A stretch of 13,434 nt of DNA from an uncultured Olsenella sp. (GCA_937900605.1 CALCDK010000126.1:1-13434); one strand, 5' to 3'; counted from the stretch's first letter, positions 1 through 7,641 are shown. Program-made: numbers and translations. The notes: generated by a model from the letters alone, not told the origin.

Positions 1-197
1 AGCGAGAGGCGCTCGGGGGACACCTGGCGGAAGTCGACGAAGTCGGCGTCCAGGATGCCGCCCATGCCGCCGCGCGCGCCGAGGACCCGGCCGACGCCGG
101 GCGTGCGCAGCGCCTCGTCCACGGCGCCGTACAGGGAGGCGTTGATGACCGCAGTGGGCCCGCCCCCGTGCACGACGAGAAGGCCGTCGGCCGCCAT
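1..197 (-). CDS. 6-phosphofructokinase, N-terminal part (PPi-PFK-like), runs off the left edge
   Basis: Only the first 65 codons are inside the window. The product would phosphorylate fructose-6-phosphate (or tagatose-6-phosphate) in the cytoplasm, giving the substrate of the aldolase encoded just upstream. The N-terminus shows the phosphofructokinase nucleotide/phosphate loop as HGGGPTAVINASLYG (residues 10-24), followed by GARGGMGGIL. ATP-dependent enzymes such as E. coli PfkA usually have GGDAPGMNA there; GGGPTAVINASL is, from my knowledge of the family, the style of pyrophosphate-dependent or long-type PFKs. The residues that decide the phosphoryl donor lie beyond the window, so ATP versus PPi use is open. 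The ATG (195-197) lies one base after the aldolase TAG stop, with only a weak GGGAT upstream, so translation is probably coupled to the aldolase. Confidence 0.75.
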   Translation of the reverse strand, partial: MAADGLLVVHGGGPTAVINASLYGAVDEALRTPGVGRVLGARGGMGGILDADFVDFRQVSPERLS

Positions 198-198
198 G

Positions 199-1356
199 CT
201 AGATCCCGGCCTTCGCGTAGCGCTCGGCCATCTCGTCGAGGGTGACGACCTCGACCTTGGGGGCCTTGCCGTAGCTGCCGAACTCGACGACCAGGGTGGC
301 GATGGCCTCCTTCACGCCGGCCTCGATGGCGTCCACGAGGGCCTGGACGTCGGCGTCGGGCACGGTGCCGTGCATGACGGTGTCGAAGACGGGCGGCAGG
401 AACGCGCGCGGGTCGGGGTTCTCGGGGTGCTCCCTGAGCAGGTCCCAGACGCCGGAGACGGAGGTGCTCTCGCGCAGCTCGGGGCGGCGCTCGAACAGCT
501 CGCGCATGTTGCGCGTGACGGCCAGGCGGATGTCGGTGTCGACGTTGATCTTGTTGATGCCGCAGGGGATGGCGGCCTTGAGCTCGGAGAGGCTGATGCC
601 GTGGGCGTTGCGGATGTCGCCGCCCAGCTCGTTGATCTCCTCGACGATGTAGGAGGGGACGGTGGAGGAGCCATGGCTCACCAGGGCGCACTCGAGGCCC
701 TCGTGCGACAGGCACTCGCGGATGGCGACGGGAATCTCGCGGCGCAGCTTGACGCCGGCGCCCTTGGAGGGGCCGTGCATGGTGCCGTAGCTGATGGCCA
801 GGGCGTCGACCTTGGTCTTGCGGACGAAGTCGACGGCGGTCAGCGGGTTGGTGTAGGTGCTGGAGGCGGCGAAGACGTGGTCCTCGACGCCGGCCAGGAC
901 GCCCAGCTCGCCCTCGACGGAGACGCCGCGGGCGTGGGCGTACTTGACGACCTCGCGCGTGAGCTCGACGTTCTCCTCGTAGGGGAGCGAGGAGCCGTCG
1001 ATCATGACGGAGGTGTAGCCGCCGGCGATGGCGGCCTCGACGCTCCTCATGTCGCGGCCGTGGTCGAGGTGCAGGACCACGGGGATGGAGGCCTTCTCGG
1101 CGTACCTCTTGACGGCCTCGCCGATGTTGCGGGCGCCGGCGATCTTGTCCTCGACGGTGCCGTTGGCGAAGTCGGTGCGGCCTCCCATGAAGGCGTTGGC
1201 CAGGTCGGCGCCCTGCAGGATGGCGGCGCTGCGCAGCATCTGGTGGACCTCGATGGCGGCCTTCGCCTGGCAGACGGCGTTGACGTTGAACGCACCCTGG
1301 GCGTACCCGCCCTTGCGGGCGGCGTCCAGCACGGGCCTAAGCGGAACGAGCGGCAT
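199..1356 (-). CDS. Class II (metal-dependent) fructose/tagatose-bisphosphate aldolase
   Basis: This 385-residue cytoplasmic enzyme is predicted to cleave a ketose-1,6-bisphosphate into dihydroxyacetone phosphate and glyceraldehyde-3-phosphate. Family landmarks are in order: HLDHG (residues 96-100, catalytic Asp98 and metal ligand His99), MIDGSSLPYEENV (118-130), EGELG (148-152), YGTMHGPSKGAG (190-201, metal-ligand His194), LVSHGSSTVP (225-234, His228) and the phosphate-binding KINVDTDIR (269-277). The protein is longer than the roughly 285-residue GatY/FbaA-short type; the extra length includes a segment after residue 50 and a C-terminal extension. The start is set by AAGGAG ten bases upstream, inside the end of the regulator gene, which it overlaps by 20 nt. 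Fructose- versus tagatose-bisphosphate specificity cannot be decided from the motifs. The adjoining phosphofructokinase favours a glycolytic role. Confidence 0.9.
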   Translation of the reverse strand: MPLVPLRPVLDAARKGGYAQGAFNVNAVCQAKAAIEVHQMLRSAAILQGADLANAFMGGRTDFANGTVEDKIAGARNIGEAVKRYAEKASIPVVLHLDHGRDMRSVEAAIAGGYTSVMIDGSSLPYEENVELTREVVKYAHARGVSVEGELGVLAGVEDHVFAASSTYTNPLTAVDFVRKTKVDALAISYGTMHGPSKGAGVKLRREIPVAIRECLSHEGLECALVSHGSSTVPSYIVEEINELGGDIRNAHGISLSELKAAIPCGINKINVDTDIRLAVTRNMRELFERRPELRESTSVSGVWDLLREHPENPDPRAFLPPVFDTVMHGTVPDADVQALVDAIEAGVKEAIATLVVEFGSYGKAPKVEVVTLDEMAERYAKAGI

Positions 1357-2461
1357 TGTGCATCATCTCCTTGTCCATGCCCGAAGGCGTGGGTTGACTG
1401 GCGTTGCTGGTCTTTGCGGGCATCGTCGCCTCGACGATGTTCGACAGGCGGATGTTGCGGGCGCACGCCACGCCCCCTCGCATGAGCGAGAGGATCTCCT
1501 CGGCGCACGTGACGCCGGCCTCGAAGTTGGGCATGCGCGTGTAGAAGTTGGATGCGATCCAGCTCTCGCCGTTGTTGGCGAGCTCTGCGTAGGTGAGCTG
1601 GCGGTTCGGGGTCGCCTTGCGGAAGTAGTGCGTCCAGGTGGCCCAGGAGCTGATCACGGCGTCGCCGTCCTCGAGGGGGTCGAGCGCCTCGCAGACGCAC
1701 TCGAGGAAGCGGTCGGTGAGCTCGAGGCCCTCCTCGGTGTCGCCGACGGAGTAGCGCGCGTCCCACGTGTCGAGGTTGCCCTGCGTGATGGGGGCGCGCC
1801 TGACGATGAGCTCGACGCCGGCCGCCTCGCAGGCCTCTTGCACGCCGCGCTCGCGCAGCTCCTCCTGGGCGTTGTCCATGTCCGGGCGGAAGTACAGCAC
1901 GTGGCGCGGGCGCGACTCGAGGACGCGCTCGGCGACGAGCTGTGCGCCGCCTTCGTAGTCGAGGTCGACCGAGCTGTGGGTGCTGCCCTTGGACTGGCAG
2001 TCGAAGACCACGAACGGGGCCTTCTCCTCCGCGAGCACCTGGACGCTGCGCTCGTCGGGGCCGACGTTGTCCTTGCCGAGGAACACGATGCCCTCGACGC
2101 GGCCGGCGAGGTACGCGTTGACGTAGGCGCCGTAGCCCGCCGGCGTCGGGGCGTCCTCGAGCAGCAGCACGCTGTAGCCGTCGCGGCTCAGGCGGCTCTG
2201 CAGGCCGTAGACGGTCTGGCTGAAGCGTGGCACGGCGAGGTTCTTGGTGATGACCACGCCGACGCACGGGGAGCTCTTGCTGCGCAGGGTGCGCGCGTGC
2301 GCGTTGGGCGCGTAGTGCAGCTTCCCGACGGCGTCCATGACGCGCCTGCGGGTCTCGGCGCTGATCGACTGGCCGGGGGTGTCGTTGATCACGTACGACA
2401 CGGTGGCGGCGGTGACGCCGGCCTCGCGGGCAACGTCCTTGAGCGTCGTGCGTCGTCCCAT
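1337..2461 (-). CDS. LacI/GalR-family transcriptional regulator
   Basis: The 374-residue protein has a textbook LacI N-terminus. A helix-turn-helix (TLKDVAREAGVTAATVSYVIND, about residues 6-27, first and last parts clearly recognisable) is followed by a hinge segment (YAPNAHARTLRSKSS). A periplasmic-binding-protein-like effector domain follows from about residue 65 (CVGVVITKNL, then GIVFLGKDN and FVVFDCQ). Such proteins bind CG-centred palindromes as dimers and respond to sugars or sugar phosphates. It is the first gene of the operon with aldolase and phosphofructokinase. The C-terminus runs about 25 residues past the usual end and overlaps the aldolase start by 20 nt, so translation is coupled. 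The ATG has GGGAGGG at a good distance. Operator-like repeats lie 28 nt upstream of its start and in front of the divergent importer, suggesting autoregulation and control of both operons. The effector is unknown. Confidence 0.93.
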   Translation of the reverse strand: MGRRTTLKDVAREAGVTAATVSYVINDTPGQSISAETRRRVMDAVGKLHYAPNAHARTLRSKSSPCVGVVITKNLAVPRFSQTVYGLQSRLSRDGYSVLLLEDAPTPAGYGAYVNAYLAGRVEGIVFLGKDNVGPDERSVQVLAEEKAPFVVFDCQSKGSTHSSVDLDYEGGAQLVAERVLESRPRHVLYFRPDMDNAQEELRERGVQEACEAAGVELIVRRAPITQGNLDTWDARYSVGDTEEGLELTDRFLECVCEALDPLEDGDAVISSWATWTHYFRKATPNRQLTYAELANNGESWIASNFYTRMPNFEAGVTCAEEILSLMRGGVACARNIRLSNIVEATMPAKTSNASQPTPSGMDKEMMHNAARSA

Positions 2462-2488
2462 TCTGCCCTCCCAGTGGGTCGCGCCTAA

Positions 2489-2502
2489 CTTACACGATTA
2501 AG
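2489..2502. promoter_or_regulatory. Putative LacI-family operator O1 (CTTACACGATTAAG)
   Basis: A near-palindrome around a central CG; its reverse complement, CTTAATCGTGTAAG, matches the site at 2791 at 13 of 14 positions. It ends 28 bp upstream of the regulator's ATG, close to where transcription should begin, which suits autorepression. This rests on sequence symmetry and repetition only. Confidence 0.55.
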
Positions 2503-2556
2503 CCTAGTAGCATCTATTTACCACTGTTCGGGCTCGTTTGCTTAGCGGGCTGCGGA

Positions 2557-2576
2557 TTTTGCGTCTACCCGCAAAA
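2557..2576. repeat. Perfect inverted repeat TTTTGCG-n6-CGCAAAA
   Basis: Seven-base arms are separated by TCTACC. The arms differ from the CG-centred repeats nearby, so this could be the site of a second regulator or a weak hairpin. The stem is half A:T and lacks the GC-rich stem plus T-tract of an ordinary terminator. Confidence 0.4.
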
Positions 2577-2700
2577 AGCTACCGTTGGCCGAGCAGGGCG
2601 TGCCAAGTCGGCGCCAGCGGCCTAGATTCATCCTCGAGCGGCATGCACGGACGGGTGCCGCGAGCATTGACGTTCCCAAGCCGAAACATGGCAGCGGGGA

Positions 2701-2714
2701 CTTAATCGTTTGAG
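2701..2714. promoter_or_regulatory. Putative LacI-family operator O2 (CTTAATCGTTTGAG)
   Basis: It is identical to the site at 2791 except for one base (G for A at position 12). The two sites are 90 bp apart centre to centre, a spacing that would allow DNA looping or cooperative binding upstream of the importer operon. Confidence 0.6.
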
Positions 2715-2727
2715 TAGCACAGGCCGC

Positions 2728-2741
2728 GCGAATCGTTCGAC
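2728..2741. promoter_or_regulatory. Degenerate operator-like site (GCGAATCGTTCGAC)
   Basis: It shares the core AATCGTT with the neighbouring operators and contains the palindrome CGAATCGTTCG, but its outer bases differ. It lies 27 bp after O2. It may be a weak site or a chance match. Confidence 0.3.
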
Positions 2742-2790
2742 TCGACAGGCGCAGGAGATGAGAGATTCCGCCGGCCTTCGATCTACCGTA

Positions 2791-2804
2791 CTTAATCGTT
2801 TAAG
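2791..2804. promoter_or_regulatory. Putative LacI-family operator O3 (CTTAATCGTTTAAG)
   Basis: This is the most symmetric copy: six of seven base pairs of the palindrome match around the central CG. It sits 17 bp before the Shine-Dalgarno sequence of the importer permease, so it should overlap the promoter or the transcription start. Repression of the importer and amino-sugar genes by the divergent LacI protein is the simplest reading. Confidence 0.6.
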
Positions 2805-2834
2805 CGCTTTAGGTAGAAGCAAGGAGGGGGAAAG

Positions 2835-3586
2835 TTGAACAAGAAGAGTTCTATGTGGAGCAAGGTGCCCAGCTGGGCCTGGGCGCTGATTTCCTTCGCG
2901 GCGGCGGTCGGGCTGTGGATGCTCGCCTCCGCGACCTGGCCTGCGGTGTTCGCGTCTCCGGTGCAGGTCTGGGACGCGTTCGTGTCCCGTGCAGTGTCCG
3001 GTTCCCTGTGGCCGCACGTGTGGGCGTCGCTGTCGCGCGTCCTTATGGGCTTCGGCATCGCCTTCGTGATCTCGATCCCGGTGGCGTTCCTCATGGCCTG
3101 GTACGACCCGTTCCGTCACCTCGTCGAGCCGTGGATCCAGTTCATCAGGAACATCCCGCCCCTGGCGTACGTCTTCCTGATCATCGCGGCCCTCGGCATC
3201 GGCCAGGTCGCCAAGGTCACGGTCATCTTCATCGCTTCCTTCCTGGTTATGGTCATTACCATCTACCAGGGCGTCCGAGGGGTCGACACCACCCTCATCA
3301 AGGCGGCCCGCGTCCTGGGCGCCAAGCAGTCCGACATCTTCTTCAAGGTGACCATCCCTGCCTCCACGCCGTTCATCCTCGTGGCCGCCAGGCTCGGACT
3401 CTCCACCTCGCTCACGACCCTCATGGCCTCCGAGATCGTCGGCGGCGACAAGGGCATCGGCATGATGATCCAGCAGGCCTCCGGCTTCTACCAGATGGAC
3501 GTCGTCCTTCTCGGCATCATCCTGCTCGGCATCATCGGCATCTGCTTCGAGAAGATCGTCAGGTACCTCGAGAGGAGGTTCACGGG

Positions 3587-3611
<25 letters not shown>
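2835..3611 (+). CDS. ABC transporter permease, NitT/TauT (SsuC/TauC/ThiX-like) family
   Basis: This 258-residue inner-membrane protein would form the channel of the importer with the ATPase and lipoprotein that follow. It has several hydrophobic helices, starting at about residues 17-33, and the BPD-transporter cytoplasmic loop that docks to the ATPase (GVRGVDTTLIKAARVLGAK, about residues 147-165). NIPPLAYVFL and the C-terminal MASEIVGGDKGIG are typical of the SsuC/TauC branch. I chose the TTG start at 2835 because AAGGAGGGG ends about six bases before it; the first ATG (2853) would leave the ribosome site too far away. It is the first gene of the cluster, right after operator O3, and overlaps the ATPase gene by 25 nt. 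The substrate cannot be read from the sequence. Confidence 0.9.
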
Positions 3612-4377
<766 letters not shown>

Positions 4378-4378
<1 letters not shown>

Positions 4379-4394
4379 CGCGCCCAGAGCGCGT
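4378..4394 (+). other. Small hairpin after the ATPase stop codon
   Basis: ACGCGC and GCGCGT form a 6-bp perfect stem with a 5-nt loop, beginning on the last base of the ATPase stop codon. It is the first of two tandem hairpins between the ATPase and lipoprotein genes. Confidence 0.4.
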
Positions 4395-4401
4395 GTCAGT
4401 A

Positions 4402-4425
4402 GGGGGAGGCCTGCGGGCCTCCCCC
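4402..4425 (+). terminator. Strong intercistronic hairpin (attenuator or mRNA-stabilising element)
   Basis: GGGGGAGGCC and GGCCTCCCCC form a perfect 10-bp GC-rich stem with a TGCG tetraloop. No T-tract follows (ACGTCAG), so complete termination is doubtful. A 10-bp palindrome, TCAGATCTGA, follows at 4429-4438, just before the lipoprotein ribosome site. Hairpins in this position often set a higher level of the binding protein than of the membrane components; that role here is inferred. Confidence 0.55.
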
Positions 4426-4450
4426 ACGTCAGATCTGATTGGAGAACATC

Positions 4451-5506
4451 ATGGACCAGCTTTCCCGCCGCTCGTTCCTCAAGCTCTTCGGTGCCGCCTC
4501 CGTCGCCACCGCCGGCCTGGCCCTGGCGGGCTGCAGCGGCGAGTCCGGTGACAAGCCGGCCGACAAGCCGGCGAGCAGCGAGTACGAGCCCGTCACCCTC
4601 CGCGTCGCCTACATGCCCAACCTCGGCTCCGCCTCCTCGCTGTTCACCGCCATGGAGCAGGGCTACTTCGCCGAGGTCGGCATCACCGTCGAGCCCCAGC
4701 AGTTCCAGAAGGGCCCGGCCGAGATCACCGCTATGCAGTCCGGCAAGATCGACATCGCCCAGATCGGCCACGGCGCCCACTCCCTGTGCATCCAGGGCCA
4801 GGCCACGATCTTCGCGTTCGACCAGCTCTCCAAGGCCGACGCCGTCGTCGCCAACAAGGCCAGGGGCATCAACACCGCCGCCGACCTCAAGGGCAAGCAG
4901 GTCGGCCTGGCCGCAGGCACCTCGTCCGAGATCATCCTCCAGTACGTCCTCGAGGGCGCTGGCCTGACCATGGACGACATCAACGCCGTCGAGATGGACG
5001 TCGCCGGCATGACGACCGCCCTCACCTCCGGCGCCATCGACGCCGCCGCTACCTGGTCGCCCAACACCGTCGCTCTCAAGAAGCAGCTCGGTGACGACTA
5101 CCTGGTTCTCGGCACCAACACCGACTACTCCGACAAGGTCGCCTTCCCCGGCTCCTTCATCTGCCTGCCCGAGTACGCCGAGGCCAACGCCGACATCCTC
5201 GCGCGCTTCTGCGCGGCCATCGACAAGGCCCAGGTCTACCGTGCCGCCAACATCGACGAGGTCGCCAAGATGCTCGCCAGCAAGCTGGAGCTCCCCGAGG
5301 AGACCATGCTCGAGTCCGTGGGCGAGGGCGACTGGGAGGGTGCCGCCAAGTGCATCGGCGACATCGACACCATCCGCGGCTACTACCAGGCCCAGCAGAA
5401 GGTCTTCGTCGACGGCGGCAAGGTCGAGGGCGAGGTCCCGCTGGACGACTACATCGACTTCGACGCCATGCAGAAGGGCGCCGAGCTCTACGAGAAGATC
5501 AAGTAG
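4451..5506 (+). CDS. ABC transporter substrate-binding lipoprotein (NMT1/SsuA-like), Tat-exported
   Basis: The 351-residue protein would capture the substrate outside the cell and deliver it to the permease. Its N-terminus carries a twin-arginine motif SRRSFLKL (5-12), a hydrophobic stretch, and a lipobox LALAGC with Cys28 as the lipidated residue, so it is a Tat-type lipoprotein. A short Asp-Lys-Pro-Ala linker repeat follows (about 34-41). The mature domain shows the NMT1/NitT-TauT pattern: VTLRVAYMPN, a segment around GYFAEVGITVEP, MQSGKIDIAQIG, and DLKGKQVGLAAGTSSE. The ATG at 4451 has GGAG six bases upstream; an upstream TTG at 4439 would include that ribosome site. Members of this family bind nitrate, sulfonates, taurine or thiamine pyrimidines. 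No known ligand signature is obvious here, and the amino-sugar genes downstream raise the possibility of another substrate. Confidence 0.92.
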   Translation: MDQLSRRSFLKLFGAASVATAGLALAGCSGESGDKPADKPASSEYEPVTLRVAYMPNLGSASSLFTAMEQGYFAEVGITVEPQQFQKGPAEITAMQSGKIDIAQIGHGAHSLCIQGQATIFAFDQLSKADAVVANKARGINTAADLKGKQVGLAAGTSSEIILQYVLEGAGLTMDDINAVEMDVAGMTTALTSGAIDAAATWSPNTVALKKQLGDDYLVLGTNTDYSDKVAFPGSFICLPEYAEANADILARFCAAIDKAQVYRAANIDEVAKMLASKLELPEETMLESVGEGDWEGAAKCIGDIDTIRGYYQAQQKVFVDGGKVEGEVPLDDYIDFDAMQKGAELYEKIK

Positions 5507-5533
5507 CACGCGCACGACAGCTTGAATCGCATC

Positions 5534-5551
5534 CCAGCCTGAGCAGGCTGG
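5534..5551 (+). other. Intercistronic hairpin after the lipoprotein gene
   Basis: CCAGCCT and AGGCTGG form a perfect 7-bp stem with a GAGC loop, 27 bases after the lipoprotein stop. No T-tract follows. It stands next to a much longer stem at 5559-5599. Confidence 0.45.
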
Positions 5552-5558
5552 CCGCCAT

Positions 5559-5599
5559 GGCCCCTTTCGCAGGATGAGTGTCCTCTTGCGGGAGGGGCC
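5559..5599 (+). other. Long hairpin directly upstream of the nagB-like ribosome site
   Basis: GGCCCCTTTCGCA (5559-5571) can pair with TGCGGGAGGGGCC (5587-5599): 13 bp including two G-U pairs. A small AGGA/TCCT inner stem lies in the loop. It ends 11 bases before the Shine-Dalgarno GGAAGGGAG of the next gene. It could be a partial terminator, a processing site or a stability element separating importer from amino-sugar mRNA. Confidence 0.5.
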
Positions 5600-5626
5600 G
5601 TGGCACATGAGGAAGGGAGCAAACCC

Positions 5627-6442
5627 ATGGAGTACTACCACATCTCCGCCGAGGACCTCGGACGCGACGCCAAGGTCCCGCTGCTCAAGCTCGGCAGCTC
5701 CGGCGAGGTCTTCTACGAGATGGCCCGCGAGATGGTCGACGAGATTCGCGCCCACAACGAGCGCGGCGAGAAGACCGTCTTCATCTGCCCCGTCGGCCCT
5801 GTCGGCCAGTATCCCATCTTCGTCCGCCTGGTCAACGAGGAGCGCCTGTCCCTCAAGGACTGCTGGTTCTTCAACATGGACGAGTACCTCGACGACAACG
5901 ACGAGTGGATCGACGAGTCCGACCCGCTGTCCTTCCGCGGCTTCATGAACCGCGAGGTCTACGGCAAGATCGACCCCGAGCTGCTCATGCCCGTCGAGCA
6001 GCGCGTCTTCCCCGACCCCAAGGACCCGGAGCGCGTCGGCCGCCTCATCGACGAGCTCGGCGGCGTCGACATCTGCTTCGGCGGCATCGGCATCACCGGC
6101 CACCTCGCCTTCAACGAGCCCGACGCGTCCATGAGCTGCGAGGAGTTCGCCGACCTCGACACCCGCAAGCTCGACATCCACCCGGAGACCCGCGCCACCA
6201 ACTGCGTCGGCGACCTCGGCGGCGCCCTCGAGGACATGCCGCACCGCTGCGTCACCATCGGCATGCGCCAGATCCTCGGCGCGCGCAAGGTGCGTCTCGG
6301 CGTCTTCCGCGACTGGCACCGTGCCGTCGTGCGCCGTGCCGCGTACGGCGAGCCCACGGCGGGCTTCCCCGCGACCCTCGTCCAGGGCCACCCCGACGCC
6401 CGCATCTACGTCAACGACGTTGCGGCCGGCAGGGCCTACTAG
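5627..6442 (+). CDS. NagB-like glucosamine-6-phosphate isomerase/deaminase family protein, divergent active site
   Basis: The 271-residue protein aligns along most of its length with E. coli NagB, which converts glucosamine-6-phosphate to fructose-6-phosphate and ammonia. Shared features are FFNMDEYL (82-88; Asp85 matches NagB Asp72), SFRGFMNREVY (102-112), GGIGITGHLAFNEP (152-165) and ETRATN (187-192; Arg189 matches Arg172). Two key places differ. The NagB triad Asp141 is Thr157, although His159 and Glu164 remain. The phosphate loop LPTGGTP is replaced by CPVGPVGQYP (54-63). The enzyme may therefore use a related sugar phosphate or a changed mechanism. The ATG at 5627 has GGAAGGGAG seven bases upstream; a GTG at 5600 lies inside the hairpin and would contain this ribosome site. 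nagA follows after 18 nt, which supports an amino-sugar role. Confidence 0.8.
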   Translation: MEYYHISAEDLGRDAKVPLLKLGSSGEVFYEMAREMVDEIRAHNERGEKTVFICPVGPVGQYPIFVRLVNEERLSLKDCWFFNMDEYLDDNDEWIDESDPLSFRGFMNREVYGKIDPELLMPVEQRVFPDPKDPERVGRLIDELGGVDICFGGIGITGHLAFNEPDASMSCEEFADLDTRKLDIHPETRATNCVGDLGGALEDMPHRCVTIGMRQILGARKVRLGVFRDWHRAVVRRAAYGEPTAGFPATLVQGHPDARIYVNDVAAGRAY

Positions 6443-6460
6443 ACAAGGGGGCACAGCATC

Positions 6461-7621
6461 ATGGAGCGTTCCTGCTACATCACCGGCGCGCGCGTGCTCG
6501 TCGACGGCGAGCTCGCCCGCGTCAACGTCAAGGTCGTCGACGGCCGAATCGCGTCGACCTCGAGCGAGTACGACAACCACGAGGGCCTTCCCGTCCTCGA
6601 CGCCTCCGGGCGCATCGTCCTGCCCGGCTTCATGGACGTTCACACGCACGGCGCCGCCGGCGTCGACGTCAACGCCGCCGACGAGGAGGGCCTGCGCCGC
6701 ATCGGCCGCTTCTTCGCGAGCCAGGGCGTCACGGGCTGGCTGTGCTCGATCCTGACCGACACCCCGGAGCAGACGCTTGCCGCCATCGCCGAGGCCCGCA
6801 AGGTCATCGAGGGCGGCCCGTACGACGGTGCGGCGCTTCTCGGCATCCACCTGGAGGGCCCGTGCCTGTCCAGCGAGTACAAGGGCGCCATGCCCGAGGA
6901 CCTGCTCATGCACCAGGCGGACCCCGAGCTCTTTCGTCGCTACCAGGAGGCCGCCGGCGGCCACGTGCTGTACACCACGCTGGCGCCAGAGGTCCCCGGC
7001 GTCCCCGAGCTCATCCCGCAGCTCGAGGCCATGGGCATCACCTGCGCCATCGGCCACAGCGGTGCCGGTTACGACCTGTCCTGGGAGTGCGTGCGCGCCG
7101 GCGCCAAGGCCGCCACGCACGTCGGCAACGCCATGCGCCTGTTCCACCAGCACGACCCCGCGATCTTCGGCGTCGCCCTGGAGAGCGACGTGTACGCCGA
7201 GACGATCTGCGACGGCCGTCACCTGCACCCTGGGACCGTCCGCCTGTACGTCAAGGCCAAGGGCTGGGACCGCATCCTGGCGGTCACGGACTCGATCATG
7301 GCCGCGGGCCTGCCCGACGGCAAGTACAAGCTCGGCGTCAACGACGTCGTGGTCGAGGACGGCGACGCCAAGCTCGCGTCCAACGGCGTCCGCGCCGGCT
7401 CCACGCTCACCGAGGCCTGCGCCCTGCGCAACCTCATGAGGTTCACCGGCGCTCCGGTCGAGCTCGCCTGCAGGCCCATGACCCAGAATCCGGCCAGGCT
7501 CCTCGGCTGGGCCGACAAGGGCGCCATTGCCGTGGGCAACTGCGCCGACCTCGTTATCCTCGACGACGAGTACGAGGTCGTCCGCACCATGGTCGGTGGC
7601 CGAACCGTGTACGAGCGATAG
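6461..7621 (+). CDS. nagA: N-acetylglucosamine-6-phosphate deacetylase
   Basis: The 386-residue cytoplasmic amidohydrolase removes acetate from N-acetylglucosamine-6-phosphate (or the galactosamine isomer), producing the amino-sugar phosphate used by NagB-type enzymes. The metal and catalytic residues of the family are all present: DVHTHG (His61, His63), HLEGP (Glu132), GHSGAGYD (His199), THVGNAM (His220), CDGRHLHP (His254) and VTDS (catalytic Asp277). Length is normal for NagA. GHSGA and THVGNAM depart slightly from the more usual GHSNA and THLFNAM. The ATG follows ACAAGGGGG with correct spacing, 18 nt after the nagB-like stop, so the pair is one transcription unit. Galactosamine-specific AgaA is an alternative that sequence alone cannot exclude. 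Confidence 0.92.
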   Translation: MERSCYITGARVLVDGELARVNVKVVDGRIASTSSEYDNHEGLPVLDASGRIVLPGFMDVHTHGAAGVDVNAADEEGLRRIGRFFASQGVTGWLCSILTDTPEQTLAAIAEARKVIEGGPYDGAALLGIHLEGPCLSSEYKGAMPEDLLMHQADPELFRRYQEAAGGHVLYTTLAPEVPGVPELIPQLEAMGITCAIGHSGAGYDLSWECVRAGAKAATHVGNAMRLFHQHDPAIFGVALESDVYAETICDGRHLHPGTVRLYVKAKGWDRILAVTDSIMAAGLPDGKYKLGVNDVVVEDGDAKLASNGVRAGSTLTEACALRNLMRFTGAPVELACRPMTQNPARLLGWADKGAIAVGNCADLVILDDEYEVVRTMVGGRTVYER

Positions 7622-7641
7622 CCTTCAGCCAGGCTGCGCCT

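Larger units (their letters stand above)
2462..2834. promoter_or_regulatory. Divergent intergenic control region between regulator and importer operons
   Basis: This 373-bp stretch has no convincing gene and is visibly more AT-rich than its surroundings. It holds three 14-bp LacI-type operator-like sites (2489, 2701, 2791), a degenerate fourth (2728), and a perfect 7-bp inverted repeat with a 6-nt spacer (2557-2576). A TTGACG at 2667-2672 could be a -35 element for the plus strand, but I find no good -10 at the right spacing. The minus-strand promoter is likewise not clear. A short reading frame on the minus strand here has no coding character. Confidence 0.75.

Noticed and set aside
2667..2695. 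Importer promoter with TTGACG as -35
   Set aside because: No acceptable -10 occurs 15-19 bp downstream, and the site is about 140 bp upstream of the strongest operator, so I could not support it as a promoter.
2628..3119. Minus-strand frame across the control region and permease start
   Set aside because: The composition has no protein character, it runs through the operators, and it overlaps the supported permease gene.
4402..4425. Complete transcription terminator splitting the importer operon
   Set aside because: The stem is strong but no T-tract follows, and the lipoprotein gene behind it has a ribosome site but no evident promoter.
5559..5599. A glmS-type or other known riboswitch before the amino-sugar genes
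   Set aside because: The region is too short and forms simple stems; none of the conserved core of the glmS ribozyme is visible.
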